From: Macrotrachela quadricornifera
Lineage: Eukaryota; Rotifera; Eurotatoria; Philodinida; Philodinidae
Reading direction: 5' to 3'
DNA: 64,000 nucleotides
Assembly: GCA_022393335.1 (NCBI GenBank)
Contig: JAJEKB010020027.1
Span: 82,435 to 146,434, forward strand
Positions 11,440-23,203 of the stretch are shown in pieces; within the stretch, counting starts at the first letter, position 1; each line of letters opens with the position of its first letter. The translations under genes and the position numbers were made by a program. The notes beneath the pieces were generated by a model. It saw only the letters and a program-made list of their open reading frames with translations, had not been told where the DNA came from and searched no databases.

Positions 11440-11930
11440 AATTGACTAAGTCTATCTCGAATTAATTGGCATTGACTGGGATCGATAGAATTTGATCTTC
11501 TGTAGGTAAAGTAGTTTTATAATTGCGCACGATTTTAACAGTTTTGATCAATATAGTTCATCTTGATGGCAATATAAGTTGGGTATTTGAAATCAACACA
11601 AAAACCTACCTCTGGCAAATACCTTTCAGCAAAAAAAAAGCTTTTTTACCAAAAAATCTTCAATATTTCCTTCACACTATTGAAGAGAATAGTTTGAGGG
11701 GAGACTGGGACATTTTTTCGTGAAAACGTTCTTTTTTCTGCTGAAAAGTATTTGTCCTGAGGTAGTTTCTTTGTTTTAATTCTGGATATATCACATATTT
11801 TGTTCTCAAATTGAACTACTATGATCAAAAATATTACAAATGTACTCAATTTTAAAAGTACTTTACCCTACATAAGACCAAATTTGATCAACTCCAGTCA
11901 ATTTCAGTCAGTTCAACATTGAGTTTAGAA
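11440..11930. mobile_element. Fold-back element, ~490 bp
   Basis: Inverted arms: CAAATACCTTTCAGCAAAAA (about 11617) pairs with TTTTTTCTGCTGAAAAGTATTTG (about 11733-11755). Weaker inverse similarity extends outward to GGTAAAGTAGTTTTATAATT (about 11507) and AAAAGTACTTTACC (about 11852-11868). Opposing short open frames at 11523-11723 (plus) and 11646-11849 (minus) arise from this symmetry and are not genes. Confidence 0.65.
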
Positions 11931-12385
11931 CAATTTAAACTCAAATATATCCAATTCAAAATTCAGTCAATTTCACTCCTACACGATAGTATGTAGATGA
12001 ATCATTTCAAGAACATAGTTGTGAATCGGTTGCTCCTATTTTGTTAGATGTATTAATAGATGAGCATTTTATTTTTAATAATCATTTGTATATATAAATG
12101 TTCAATTTTATTTACAAGTGGTAAAAATTTGTAACTCACAAGAAAACAAACTATACTAGTAAAATCACTTTCTTGATCTAAAATTTTATATTTCAATATT
12201 AGAATATATTTTTCTTTGTTTAAATCATTTTTTATATATAATTTCTTTAAACTGATAATTATCCATTATTGAATAATACTTTTACTCATATATGATAAAC
12301 AAAATAAAAATATATGTTTCTTTATTTCCTTTTCTTTTATTGATATATATTAAATGCATCACAGTACAAAATACAAAAAAAAAAA

Positions 12386-12483
12386 GAACAACAAAATTGA
12401 ATATGAAAAAAAGAGAACAACAAAATTGAATATGAAAAAAAGAGAACAACAAAATTGAATATGAAAAAAAGAGAACAACAAAA
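12386..12483. repeat. 29-bp tandem repeat, three units plus partial
   Basis: The unit GAACAACAAAATTGAATATG + A-run starts at 12386, 12415 and 12444, with a partial copy at 12473. It lies just 3' of the stop codon of the four-exon minus-strand gene, so it may fall in that gene's 3' UTR. Confidence 0.9.
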
Positions 12484-12503
12484 AAAAATTTATTTTATTT
12501 TAT

Positions 12504-13259
12504 TTATTGTTGTTGATTATTATTATTATTATCATCATGTTGTTGTCTTTTAACAGGATGTACAGCTACTAGATCACGTAACCAAGGATTTGGTATTGGA
12601 TCAGTAATTTGAATACGTGTTATTGTTGTATTCACTATATAAAAGAAAAAAAAGTAAAGAAAAAAAAAAATTTTTTTTTCAATACTCTGTTTTTCATTAA
12701 ATACTTGTTGTACAAATGTATTATCATCAAATTCTTCTTTTGATTTTGAATAGAAACGTTGTTCTAAACTATCATTAGAGTAACATGCATTTACTGAAAA
12801 TAATATAGCTGTCTATTAAAAAAAAAAGTAGTTTCTTATATAAAATATCAAATTTTACTTTATTATTTACCTGAATATTTTTTTTTTTACTTTGATGAAA
12901 ATTTAAATGATTACGTTGATGAGATGATAAATTATTTATTATATATCCAGTTGTTATATCTGTATACCATTTTATTTTTAATAATTTATTTTGATAAATT
13001 TTTAATTCTTCAACATTGCGCTTAAATGCTGCTGCTTTAAAATAAATAATAATTTGATCTCGAATATCATATAATTGTATTAATATATCATCTAAATCAT
13101 CATTCTAAATGAATAAAAAATTAGAGAAAAAAAAAAATTTTTTTTTAATTTTCTTACATTCAATTTAGCATTGTTAAGGTTTAACCAAAAATTAGATAAA
13201 ATAGTATCAATATTTTCTTCTTCTTCTTCTTCTTTAATATTTATTTCAGAATAATTCAT
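12504..13259 (-). CDS. Four-exon gene, 197 aa protein of unknown function
   Basis: Exons on the minus strand: 13259-13158, 13104-12871, 12812-12686, 12634-12504; introns are 51-58 bp, all GT..AG with T-rich acceptors. Phases (0, 0, 1) join into one uninterrupted frame of 198 codons including TAA. The protein begins MNYSEINIKEEEEEE (acidic run), then a helical, possibly coiled-coil region (DDLDDILIQLYDIRDQ, KRNVEELKIYQNKLLKIKW), then a conserved-looking stretch TRIQITDPIPNPWLRDLVAV, and ends in an N/Q run. No signal peptide or membrane segment. No family recognised. Exon lengths and frame make a chance arrangement unlikely, although each exon is too short for a simple ORF search. Confidence 0.7.
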
Positions 13260-14183
13260 ATTTTCATAAATATCTAACAGTCAATAAAAATAAAATCTAG
13301 CAAAATATTTTGAATATTTAAAACAAACAATAAAAAAAAAGGGTAGAACATTTATTTTTTTTTCTTTACCTAATTTTTTAATTTATTGTTATGTATGATA
13401 TTGATATTGTTTAATAATATTCTTATAAGAAAAATATTTGTTTAATTAATAATACAAGTGATATTAATTTATCATTATTTATTAAACATTTAATTGTTAA
13501 TAAAGAAAACTTTTGTTAAATATTATTTTAAATAAAATAAATTTATTTTTATACACAATGTTTAACAGTTAATATTTTTGTTTGTTTAATAACATGAATT
13601 AATTGATAAACAATTAATAAAAATAATTTTGAATTAAATTGATATCCAATAGGATGATCTTTATCAAAATAAATGGACAATCGAAAAATTAAATTAAAAA
13701 AACTATTTATTTAATATTTTTCCATTTTAAATATTGAATATCATAATAATGAAGTTGAATAGAAAATAACTAAAAAACAAATAATTATTTTTAAAAAAAT
13801 GTATCATATATTACCTATTCTAATACAATAAATAAACGAATAGATGATAAAATTGATGACATGTTTCTCTCTTTATTAAAATAAGTCTGAATTAACTAGT
13901 TCTATGTCTATATTTTTCTCTTTTCTTTTCTATTTAAATATCTCGATTAGAATTAGACTAGACGAAACCAAGAAATAAATTCTTTTTCTTTTTCTTTCGT
14001 TCGTTTAGGACAGAATCAAAAATATCATCACACCCTAGATATGTAATACACGAATTTTGTTTAAGTAGAATATAGAAATATTCATTTAGTATATTGTGAT
14101 TTTATTTTCATTAATAGAAATATATTTTATTTTTAAAAAAAACAATTTGTTTTTATTCAAAGAATTATTAACAAAATAAATAT
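13260..14183. other. AT-rich region between two minus-strand genes
   Basis: Contains the upstream region of the four-exon gene and the downstream region of the F-box-like gene. Pyrimidine/homopolymer runs occur at about 13905-14000. No further gene seen. Confidence 0.5.
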
Positions 14184-15899
14184 TTACAATAAAGGAAAAT
14201 ATTCATGAAAATTTTTGGGTGGTATAAATTTATTTATATGAAGTTTTTTTATTTTAGCACAATTATCACGTATTGGATTATTAGTAAAATTCTTTGTTAT
14301 AATTTCGAGTGACTTGTATTTGATACAAAGATCCAATAAACAAGGTAGACGAGTATTTTTATCAAAAAGAAGTTGTTCAGCATAATCAACATGTATTTTA
14401 TACAAATCGAGAAGAATAAGATGAGGAAATATAATTAATATAGGTGAATATTGTTTAGTTTTTTGTGGTATACAATTATTAACACATAACTGTTCGAGAA
14501 GAGGAAAACATTGAGAAATAATTTTAAATAAATTATATTCAAAAGAAAGTCCATCTTGCATTGTTAAATGTCGAACTGTATAAAATATATCACCTTGAAA
14601 AAAGTTAGTAAGATGAAGAAAATATTTAAATTGATATGGAAGTGAATAAACATGTGATACTCCAATATTATCCTCTGATCTATAAACTACATATGAACCA
14701 ACTTTTCCATATATTTTTCTAATAAAACTATTTTGAATATCTTCATTTGATGGAAGATTAATTTTAATATTTCCATTAAGAACAATTGTATTTATACTGA
14801 ATATAAATTTATTTAATTGTGACATATAAATAAGAATTTCATCATTTAATTGAATACCATCAATATAAGTTGAATAACTTTTAAATATTGCCAAGAATAA
14901 TGTTAATTCTTTAAGATTTATCATTCGACGAAGTAATGGAATAATTTGATCATCATAGTGATCTGTAAACATTATTGAAGTCAATGAAAAATATTTCAAT
15001 TTAGGAAGTTTTTCCTATAAATAAAAATAAAATTAATATTTTATTTATTTTCATAATACAAAAAAAAATGAAATTATATTTACGTTATTATTATTATTAT
15101 TTCTATCACGAATCAATAATATATTTTTAATATCAATAATCAATATTAATAAAGATTTGAGATGTTGAAGAAGATAAAGACAATCATCAAATCTTTTAAC
15201 ATTAATATTTAATTTTGTTAAAGTTGATGATACACAACTTATTGATGATAATTTATAAAATGAAATTCTTGTATTTTGATAAGAAAATAATTGACAAAAA
15301 TTTAAATTAATTAATTTATGAGACATAGATAAAATTAATGTAAATATATTTGATAGAATTTTAGATACTTCTGATTTTGAGTTATATGAAATATCAACAT
15401 TAAGATCTGTAATTTGTTGAGTAAGAAGATTATGAAGAATTGAATCACCTAAATATATAATAAATAAAGATAATTTATTTATTTATCAATTGAATAATAT
15501 ACTTGTTAAATATTGAAAAAGTATTTCTTCTTGAAAATTAATAAGTGATAATGAATAAAGTTGTGGATAATTAAATGGAAAAAGAATATATTCTATTGAA
15601 TATTGTTCAACAATAAGTTCATTTAATTGATGAGAAATTCGTGGTAAAATTTTTTCATATATTCTCAAAATAACATTCTCATCCATTGAAAAGTTACGAT
15701 TAAAATATGATTTCATAACCATATTCGTCATATCAAGATTTCGAATATGAAGGGAATTAAATATTAATTGATTAAATCGTTCATTAACATCCACAAGTGA
15801 ATAGAGAACATTGATCGTCTTCAATTTATTGAATATTAATAATAATATTTCATTAGGTATATCGAGTATATTAACTTTATTGTTATTTGAAGTGTTCAT
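14184..15899 (-). CDS. F-box-like / LRR-like protein, three exons
   Basis: Exons: 15899-15503, 15448-15084, 15014-14184. Introns of 54 and 69 bp, phases 1 and 0, give one frame of about 530 aa. Residues about 10-50 (NILDIPNEILLLIFNKLKTI...) match the F-box pattern (LPxEILxxIFxxL). The rest is Leu/Ile/Asn-rich with LRR-like LxxLxL spacing (LKELTLFLAIFKS, LEQLCVNNCIP, LILLDLYKIH). F-box proteins recruit substrates to SCF ubiquitin ligases through Skp1; substrate recognition by the C-terminal region is inference. Strongly AT-biased codon use matches the secreted protein at 3.7 kb. All three exons are intact. Confidence 0.8.
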
Positions 15900-15968
15900 G
15901 TCTGTTTAACATCGTTTATCTTGTTCATTTCATTTTATATATGCATTCATCACTACCATCTACGATTT

Positions 15969-16108
15969 CAAACAGACTGAAAAAAAGAACGAAGGTAGCA
16001 ATGTGATTGGTTTATTTCGATTTATATCATCTTATTTTTTTTTTTGGACGAGTTATTCATTAATTCACTGTTAATTGCCTCTTTTTTTTTCTTTCAGTCT
16101 GTTTGGGC
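15969..16108. mobile_element. Short MITE-like inverted repeat, ~140 bp
   Basis: TCAAACAGACTGAAAAAAAG (about 15969) is mirrored by CTTTCAGTCTGTTT at about 16094-16107, enclosing about 100 bp. It sits about 70 bp upstream of the F-box-like gene and may overlap its promoter. No target duplication identified. Confidence 0.55.
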
Positions 16109-16436
16109 CTTATGACCCTATGACAACAATGAAATCAAAATAAATACGAATGTTATAAAATAAAACTGTAATGAATGGATGATGCATTATGTGTTTCGTC
16201 TAATATTGTTTCATTGTTTATGAGCGTTCGATTCTGCAAGTCATTTTTTGTTATATCAGAACGTTTATTATGGAGCTTCATTTTTATAATATGTAGTAAT
16301 ACAGAGTATTTGAAAATTAGAAACGGTGCGAAGGGGTTGGAGATACTATCGAAAATGGAGAGAGATAAAAAATTTTTTTCTTGCCTCCATCCAACCAGAT
16401 ATCGAGAGCTACTAGAATCATGAGCTAGCTTAAAGT

Positions 16437-18805
16437 AGAGGTGTTTACAGGGCGCTTTGTTTTCTCTGCCGCTCCACCCTCAGTGCCCTGTCCTAATGAA
16501 AAAATGACTCATCAAATATTTTTGGTTCCGCCTTGTCCTGCTTGTAGGACAGGGCAGGGCGCCCTGCAGGACAAGGAAAAACTTTTATCACAGATCAGCA
16601 TAAGATCTCTCCTCCCTCCCAGAAAATGAACTTTGTTATTTTCTCTTCCGATTTCAATGAAAATTTCAGAGAATGTTAGTCTTAGCTAGAGTAGATTATG
16701 GTTAAGACACTTTTCCCAAATCTCAAAGAAATGCACGAGTTCTAGTCAATTCAGTACCTCTTACGCGGGCAAGGATTTCACAATGCAGTTACTAATTAAT
16801 CATGTCGGGGTGGGTTTTAGATTTTAGAGTACCCTTAGGGCTAAGTCTTCGCAAGTTCCAATTTTTGAATTTCCCTTTATTTGATTTTCAAAAAACATTT
16901 TTCGGAAAATTTTCAAATTCAAAGCGGTCATAAACATGGAATGTCTAGGTTTTATCATTTCCGTAAAAGAGAAATTTAAAAATCGGAGCCTGGTAAGTTC
17001 TAGCCGTAGCTGTTCTCTATACAAAAAAGAAATGATCCCTTTACTATTGCATCATTATTAAGAAATCCTTGCCCGCAGAAACGGTATGTTCAAAAAATTT
17101 GATTTTGAGAAAAATGAAAAAGAAACTCGGAAATGACTCGAAAAACATGCTAGTAGGTCCAAATTTTGATCGATACGTCCGTCAAAATCTGTTTCTTTTT
17201 CGACGAATCATAAATATTTTGAAAGAGGAGACTTCGCCGCATCTTTCTATGACAAAAACTGAACTTCGACTTTTCTGAAGGGGAGAGCTTAAAATAATGC
17301 AATTTTGGTCCAGCTGCGTCATACCGAGCTTCCAACATTCTTTTCACATTAATATAAATAAATAGCCTAGTTTATGTGGTTCATCAATAATCTTTTGTTA
17401 AGTAACACTTTATATTGCTAATAGCAGCTAATATTTCCCAATATTTTATTAATGAAGTTTAATTATACAGTATACAATTTTGTTTAATGATGGATATATT
17501 TCGCTGTTTCAAAGCATTATAAAGGAAATACTTTGTAATTTAAAATAGAATATATTTCGCAAATCTATAAGAATAACAGTTTATTAACATATGTTTTGAT
17601 TCTATGATGTAAATAAGAAGTTATTATGGTATTTTTGTTATCCATTGTTTTTATTTCTCTCATTGTTTCCGTTTCAGCTAAACTTATTGGTACAAGAAAA
17701 GAATTGCATGTAAAAATTGGTCGCAACATGGCTCATAGCTCTGTCTTTTACTTAGGTCATACCAAAAGTAGCGATAGTTACATTTCAGTACCGTATAGTA
17801 AGCTTGAAAACGTTTCTCTATATATAGTCTGAAAGAGAAAAAAATTCTCTATTTTTCTATGCTATTTGATCACACTCCAATTATGTCACAATAACAAAAT
17901 TTCAATAAGAGCTGTTTTTTTTATCACGTGTGACGGTTACAGTAGTTTCTATTCAGTAGATATTTTTATAATAACTTTCCACAGAAAGAAGATAGAGACC
18001 TGCGGTTTTCATCGTTCGAAAGAGGAGATGAAGACGCATCGAATCGTATAGTATGAGTTGTTAGCCATCAATTTTTAAGGTTTTTAAATCGATCTCTTTG
18101 AAAAAACATACCCCGTGAGATACCTACAGCGAACTTTCAATTTTTCAGATGCGAATTCCAACCGTTCATGGAATATCTACAAAGCTGCACAATATTCAGA
18201 TGTTCATAATTCATTGCTCTGGAATTATAGACATTCTAGTTGAAGCTCTAAGTGATTTTCCTATCAATTTCTGTAAAAATTGTAAAAATTCCTTTTTTAA
18301 TAAAACCGCTTTTTTTCGACATTTCGAAAACTAATTAAACAGAATTCAGACAACATACCAGGAAAATTTATAATAGATGGTTCGATGCATGTTCGTCTCC
18401 TCTTTCGAACGATGAAAACCGCAGGTCTCTATCTTGTTCCTATCAAAAGTTATTCAAAAAATATTCACTCAAATTACTGTAACCGTTAGACATGATAAAA
18501 AATCAGGTCTTATTGAAATTTTGTTATTGTGACATAATTGGAGTGTGATCAAATAGCATAGAAAAATAGAGAATTTTTTTCTCTTTCAGACTATATATAG
18601 AGAAACGTTTTCAAGCTTACTATACGGTACTGAAATGTAACTATCGCTACTTTTGGTATGACCTAAGTACATTTTGAACCAAAGATTTTTGTCAGAAAAT
18701 ATATGAAAATAGCAGAGCAAAATCGGTTGCCCTACCCTGTCCTGCCCTGCAAAATTACAGGGCAAGGCTGAAAAATAAATATTACTCTGCCTTGTGGACA
18801 CCTCT
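16437..18805. mobile_element. hAT-like non-autonomous element, ~2.4 kb
   Basis: Ends AGAGGTGT(T/C)(T/C)ACA(G/A)GGC are mirrored at both sides, followed by subterminal CAGGGC/GCCCTG words (CCCTGTCCTG..., CAGGGCAGG...). Flanks GCTTAAAG (left) and GCTCAAAC (right) match 6 of 8, compatible with an eroded 8-bp hAT target duplication. No transposase is present. Inside are a short inverted repeat (GCGGGCAAGGATTT at about 16756 and its complement at about 17063) and the fold-back at 17749-18669. Short open frames in this stretch are not supported as genes. Confidence 0.6.
17749..18669. mobile_element. TA-flanked fold-back element, 921 bp
   Basis: Termini CTTAGGTCATACCAAAAGTA (left) and its exact inverse at the right are each bordered by TA, as in Tc1/mariner-type insertions. 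The arms (about 17749-18050 and 18375-18669) stay highly similar in inverse, e.g. GAGACCTGCGGTTTTCATCG against CGATGAAAACCGCAGGTCTC. The loop is about 320 bp. The identical end peptides read on both strands (CLGHTKSSDSYISVPYSKLE) reflect the palindrome, not two genes. A solo right end of the same family is at 52257-52290 and a diverged stretch at about 59500-59660. Confidence 0.8.
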
Positions 18806-18809
18806 GGCT

Positions 18810-19140
18810 CAAACTTAGTAACTGTTCTTAGCAAGTTATTTGTATCTATTAGAACATGTCTTTGCGAATGTATTTATCCAAATCACTCATCTTCTTCCCA
18901 ATAGAAACATTCTATTTTTAATTTTCTCCACGAGACATCAACTTTTGTTCCTCATTATCAAACGTCGAATCTTTTCGTTTCTTCAACAGTCTTATTTTAT
19001 CGTCATTATGATTTATTTCCAAATCATGCCTGTGCTTAAGAAATATGAGTATAGTTTCTATTTACTACCAACTAATTGCCAATTGCAACCGCACGAGAAT
19101 CATGGACAGAGTAGAATATTTTTTTGGTTCAGTCCTTCCT
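18810..19140. other. Spacer, nothing supported
   Basis: An open frame on the plus strand (18840-19172) is hydrophobic and of low quality; no family match. It ends at the start of the segmental duplication. Confidence 0.4.
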
Positions 19141-19814
19141 TCTTAATTCACAAGATCATCCGCTGCTCTTGACTGCATATGAAGAATAAGTTAACGCTAG
19201 ATTCTGTTTTAAAAAATAACAATTAAACTTAAGTGTATGATCTTTATTAAAATAAGATTAGAAAGAACTTTTTGGAGAAAGAAATTAAGATTCATTTCAG
19301 ATGATATACTTTCGTTAACCATTTTTTTATTCCACAACACTTCTTAGTATCGATTACCAGTATAAACTTGCTAATTACCTTTTCTGTGATCAAGATGAAA
19401 GTGGAGTATTTTTACAGACCTACTATTTTTTTTAGCTTTCAACCGATAATAAGAGTGTATTAATCATTAATGAATATTTCTAACTAACTTTAAATGTATG
19501 GTAAACAGACATAAGCCATGTGGACAATTTTATTCAACGCCAACAGAATTGAAAAGAAATTGAAAGACTTAAAGTGAAGTTCCGAATTGCATACGAATGG
19601 ACATTACTAGAATAGCTTTCTACGATAAGAAAGTTATCTTCAAAGTTGCACATCACTCAACCTAAGTTCCTAATGCAGCATCATAGGATTAATATATTTT
19701 TAATACGAATATTACATAATGAAAATATTAAGATATTCGATAAGTTATATTGTTTTCGTTCAAGTTTCTATAGGATAAGCTACTTCAATTGATATTCTGA
19801 AGTGCAAAAAACCA

Positions 19815-20543
19815 TCAATACATCAAATGTTGCTTGCTCGTATTCAGCCAACCAGCATCACTCCTCCAATCTGTAAAATAGATGACTAATTCAGCATCCA
19901 TCCTATAGTCAGTAAAGAATATTCTCTTCCCATTACTAGCACAGTTTTCAAAGAACCATATACCGTTGTTCATATCACTCTCTGATCTGAAGTCGGTTTT
20001 ATATACCACCAAATCGGCATCACCTCTAAAATTTGTTNNNNNNNNNNNNNNNNNNNNNNNNNNNNNNNNNNNNNNNNNNNNNNNNNNNNNNNNNNNNNNN
20101 NNNNNNNNNNNNNNNNNNNNNNNNNNNNNNNNNNNNNNNNNNNNNNNNNNNNNNNNNNNNNNNNNNNNNNNNNNNNNNNNNNNNNNNNNNNNNNNNNNNN
20201 NNNNNNNNNNNNNNNNNNNNNNNNNNNNNNNNNNNNNNNNNNNNNNNNNNNNNNNNNNNNNNNNNNNNNNNNNNNNNNNNNNNNNNNNNNNNNNNNNNNN
20301 NNNNNNNNNNNNNNNNNNNNNNNNNNNNNNNNNNNNNNNNNNNNNNNNNNNNNNNNNNNNNNNNNNNNNNNNNNNNNNNNNNNNNNNNNNNNNNNNNNNN
20401 NNNNNNNNNNNNNNNNNNNNNNNNNNNNNNNNNNNNNAGTCGGTTTTATATACCACCAAATCGGCATCACCTCTAAAATTTGTTATGTATACGCTTACAT
20501 GTGCGTCGCCTCTGTAGTCAGTTGAATAAACTATGCCTGACAT
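19815..20543 (-). CDS. DUF6150 / 7(1)-septoil-knot-like protein, copy 1 (assembly gap inside)
   Basis: The start is taken at MSGIVYSTDY (20543), homologous to copy 2; a longer N-terminal frame is unlikely. The protein is built of pseudo-repeats of about 12 residues: TDYRGDAHVSVYI, TNFRGDADLVVYK, TDFRSESD..., TDYRMDAELVIYF, TDWRSDAGW, ending NTSKQHLMY. This pattern is what I recall for DUF6150, a small bacterial family reported to fold as a 7(1) knot. The ORF is broken by 400 Ns (20038-20437). The same 47 bp occurs on both sides of the Ns; merging them would give 93 codons, almost the length of copy 2 (94). Repeat 4 is degenerate (ENCASNGK where copy 2 has TDYAADAK). Function is unknown in any organism I know. 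Confidence 0.7.
   Translation of the reverse strand: MSGIVYSTDYRGDAHVSVYITNFRGDADLVVYKTDXXXXXXXXXXXXXXXXXXXXXXXXXXXXXXXXXXXXXXXXXXXXXXXXXXXXXXXXXXXXXXXXXXXXXXXXXXXXXXXXXXXXXXXXXXXXXXXXXXXXXXXXXXXXXXXXXXXXXXXXXXXXXXXXXXXXXXTNFRGDADLVVYKTDFRSESDMNNGIWFFENCASNGKRIFFTDYRMDAELVIYFTDWRSDAGWLNTSKQHLMY
20038..20437. other. Assembly gap (400 N) flanked by an exact 47-bp duplicate
   Basis: 19991-20037 and 20438-20484 are identical over 47 bp (AGTCGGTTTTATATACCACC...). The round 400-N length indicates a scaffold spacer. The simplest reading is two contig ends that overlap by 47 bp but were not merged. Confidence 0.85.
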
Positions 20544-21014
20544 CGATCGATATATGTTATTGTAAATAAATCTAAAAAAAACATACAAGCAATCATATGA
20601 TCCAATCCTTATGAAATGATATAATAATGATGCTATATGAAACTCTCAGATTTACAGTGAGCTCTAGTAATATAGTTAAACTAGCGCATTTTTCATGATT
20701 TTTTCATCTTAATCTTTTCTGGAAATAATCTTCTCAATTGACAGATACAAGATCTTAATTAGATGCTACTAACGAAAGAGTTTCACATTTTCGTCGTCCT
20801 AAACACTATTCAGGTAAGGTTTTTTATGAAATATGATCTAAAGAGAATGATGAAGTGTAATGGCAAAACTGTGGTACTCTGTCCCGTACAAATAATCATA
20901 GATATATTACAGATAGTGGCAGAGATCTTATAAGGAAACATATTTAGATGTTCAAGCTGTTTGGATTCCATGTTTTAGTTATAAATCTCGAGAAGCTATG
21001 AAGAAATCTGAAAG

Positions 21015-21460
21015 AGACTTATTTCCTCGTTTCTTTGTTTTCGACATACTGCCTTTTGAAATATTTCTCCTCATATGACTTCGTAGTTCAAGTGAACTCA
21101 CACTATCATATTTTGATTGAAAACTTAGTCCATATTAAGACCTCACATAGACTAGATTGTGTACAAAATTCTAGAATTTTTAATCGAAACGTTCATTAAA
21201 TATGAAAGCTTTTAAAATATCCATGTTTTTCACAATGTCTTTAACAACAGCATCTACACTATCAAACAAATTGTATCTAGTGAACGTTTCAGTGAAAAAT
21301 TCTAAATTTTTGTATACAAACTAGTTTATGCGAGGTCTTGCTATAGGCTAAGTTTCGGATGAAAAATCAACAGTGCAGATTTGCTTGAACTGCAAAATTA
21401 TATGGGAAGAAACACTTCAAAAGCCAATATCTCGAAATTAAAGGAGAAATACTTATCGCT
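21015..21460. mobile_element. Degenerate fold-back element, ~445 bp
   Basis: Inverted arms: TTTTGAAATATTTCTCCTCA (about 21053) against GGGAAGAAACACTTCAAAA (about 21403), and ACTTAGTCCATATTAAGACC against GGTCTTGCTATAGGCTAAGT. The loop, about 21205-21270, is low complexity. It is absent from the corresponding part of the second duplication copy, so it inserted after the duplication (inference). Confidence 0.65.
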
Positions 21461-22111
21461 AAAAGATAGAATCGAAACATCTTGAAAACCAAAACATGTT
21501 CCCTCATTCACATTCAGAATGCCAAGCAAACTTACTTTTTGAAGACCTGGCCTGTGTAACACAGGTCGTCGAACTGTTCATGGGAAAAAAAGCAAGAGAA
21601 TCTTGGTAATCGAAATGAGATGATTAGGGAAGATAAATGTACAGAAAATGTTAATGTTTATCAAATCTATGTTTCATCGAAAACATTCTCAATAAATGTA
21701 ACAAACTATTATATAGACGCTGGCGAAGATATATCAAGATTAGACATTTTACGACAATATAAATGTGAAGTGGAGAATAATAAAAACTAAGAAAGCATTT
21801 ATACTAAATAAGTAATAAAAGATTAAAAACAGTGAACAGCTATGCAGTTAACTAGATAAATATGTTATATAAATGAATGAGTAATAAAAAATATGAACAT
21901 AATATATTCATAGTTCTAAAGTATTTCATTTTATCTAATTTTTATTGAAAATTCGACAACTAACTTCCTGTTATCATTATTCACTTATCGACAAAATTAT
22001 AGTTATATAGTTAAAAGGAATATCTTCCTATGATGTTTTGTTCAGCATAGAAGAGCGAAGAAAAAGTGTGGTGTTATTTTTCGTTAGTTGTGATGAATTA
22101 GAGAAGTAATA

Positions 22112-22303
22112 GTGTTATCACTTTCGGTTATTCTCTCAATACGGTTTATTATAAAAACAAAATATACTATCAGATGTATCGTGGAAAGGTCAACAATCTA
22201 CAAACTAAAACTAATTTTAATTGTATATTTTTATTTTCAAAAAATAGTAAAACTCTATGTGAGCAATATTCACTGTCGTGAAAAATCATTCAATTTTATA
22301 TGA
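22112..22303 (+). other. Unsupported short open frame in the duplicated region
   Basis: A 63-codon frame near the right border of the first duplicate; the homologous stretch around 24440-24480 does not keep it open. I do not consider it a gene. The neighbouring 22300-22650 holds no feature I recognise. Confidence 0.3.
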
Positions 22304-23203
22304 ACAAGAATTTCTTTTACTTATTTTATATTTTTATCACCTAATATGTTTTCTTTAAAAAAACAAAATATGCGAAATGTAATCACACAGAGTTTTGCTA
22401 TTTTATATTCTGACCAATCCTGTTGTTATTTTGTCAAGATCCTCGTCTATTATGGCTCTCATTTTCGATAGAATTCTGAGACGAAGATTTCAATGTATAT
22501 CTTGAAGAGAACCTAATAAAATCTTCATTCCGAAAAATATCTTAGCAGAAATTTGAAGAAATTCTAGAAGTAGGATTTATTAGGATTTGAAAGTCCTTTC
22601 CAGGCTTTCTCAAGGAATGAAGCGTCTTGAAGCTAGGATTATGTTCATCCTTGTTGATTCATAAGATCATTCGCTACTTTTCGGCTACGTATAATGAATA
22701 AATTGCTACTAGTTTCCACTTTGAAAGATAATAATTAAACTTGGATATATGTCCTTTACTAAAATTAGGTTCAACAGTAAATTGCGAAGGAAGAAATTAG
22801 GATACATTTCAGATATTATATGTTTACTAGCCACTAATCACTTTTTTTGTACTCGTGGCATAAGCAGAATAATTTTAACTACTTCTTGGTTTTTTAGGCT
22901 TCAGTCACTAATATGAGTGTGTTATCCATTATCGAATATTTTTAGTTAGCTCTAAATATCTGGTAAGTAGATACAGACTACATGGACAATCTTCCGTCAA
23001 CTCCAAAAGAGCTGAAGAGACGTTAAAAGATACAAGAGTTGATTTTAAATAACTTCGAAGATTATCATCAAAAAAACTATTCATATATTTGTAATATGAG
23101 TATTACATAATGAAAGTATTAAAATATTCAATAAATCATATTGTTTTTGTTCGAATGTTTATAGGATAAACCATTTCAATTGATATTCTGAAGTGCAAAA
23201 CCA

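Noticed and set aside
17730..18834. Shared peptide YLGHTKSSDSYISVPYSKLENVSLYIV on both strands as a conserved gene family
   Set aside because: Produced by the inverted arms of the 17749-18669 element; no start, domain or neighbouring exons support a gene.
19966..20517. Plus- and minus-strand ORFs spanning the N gap
   Set aside because: They exist only because Ns translate as X; the plus-strand frames are antisense to the knot-family gene.
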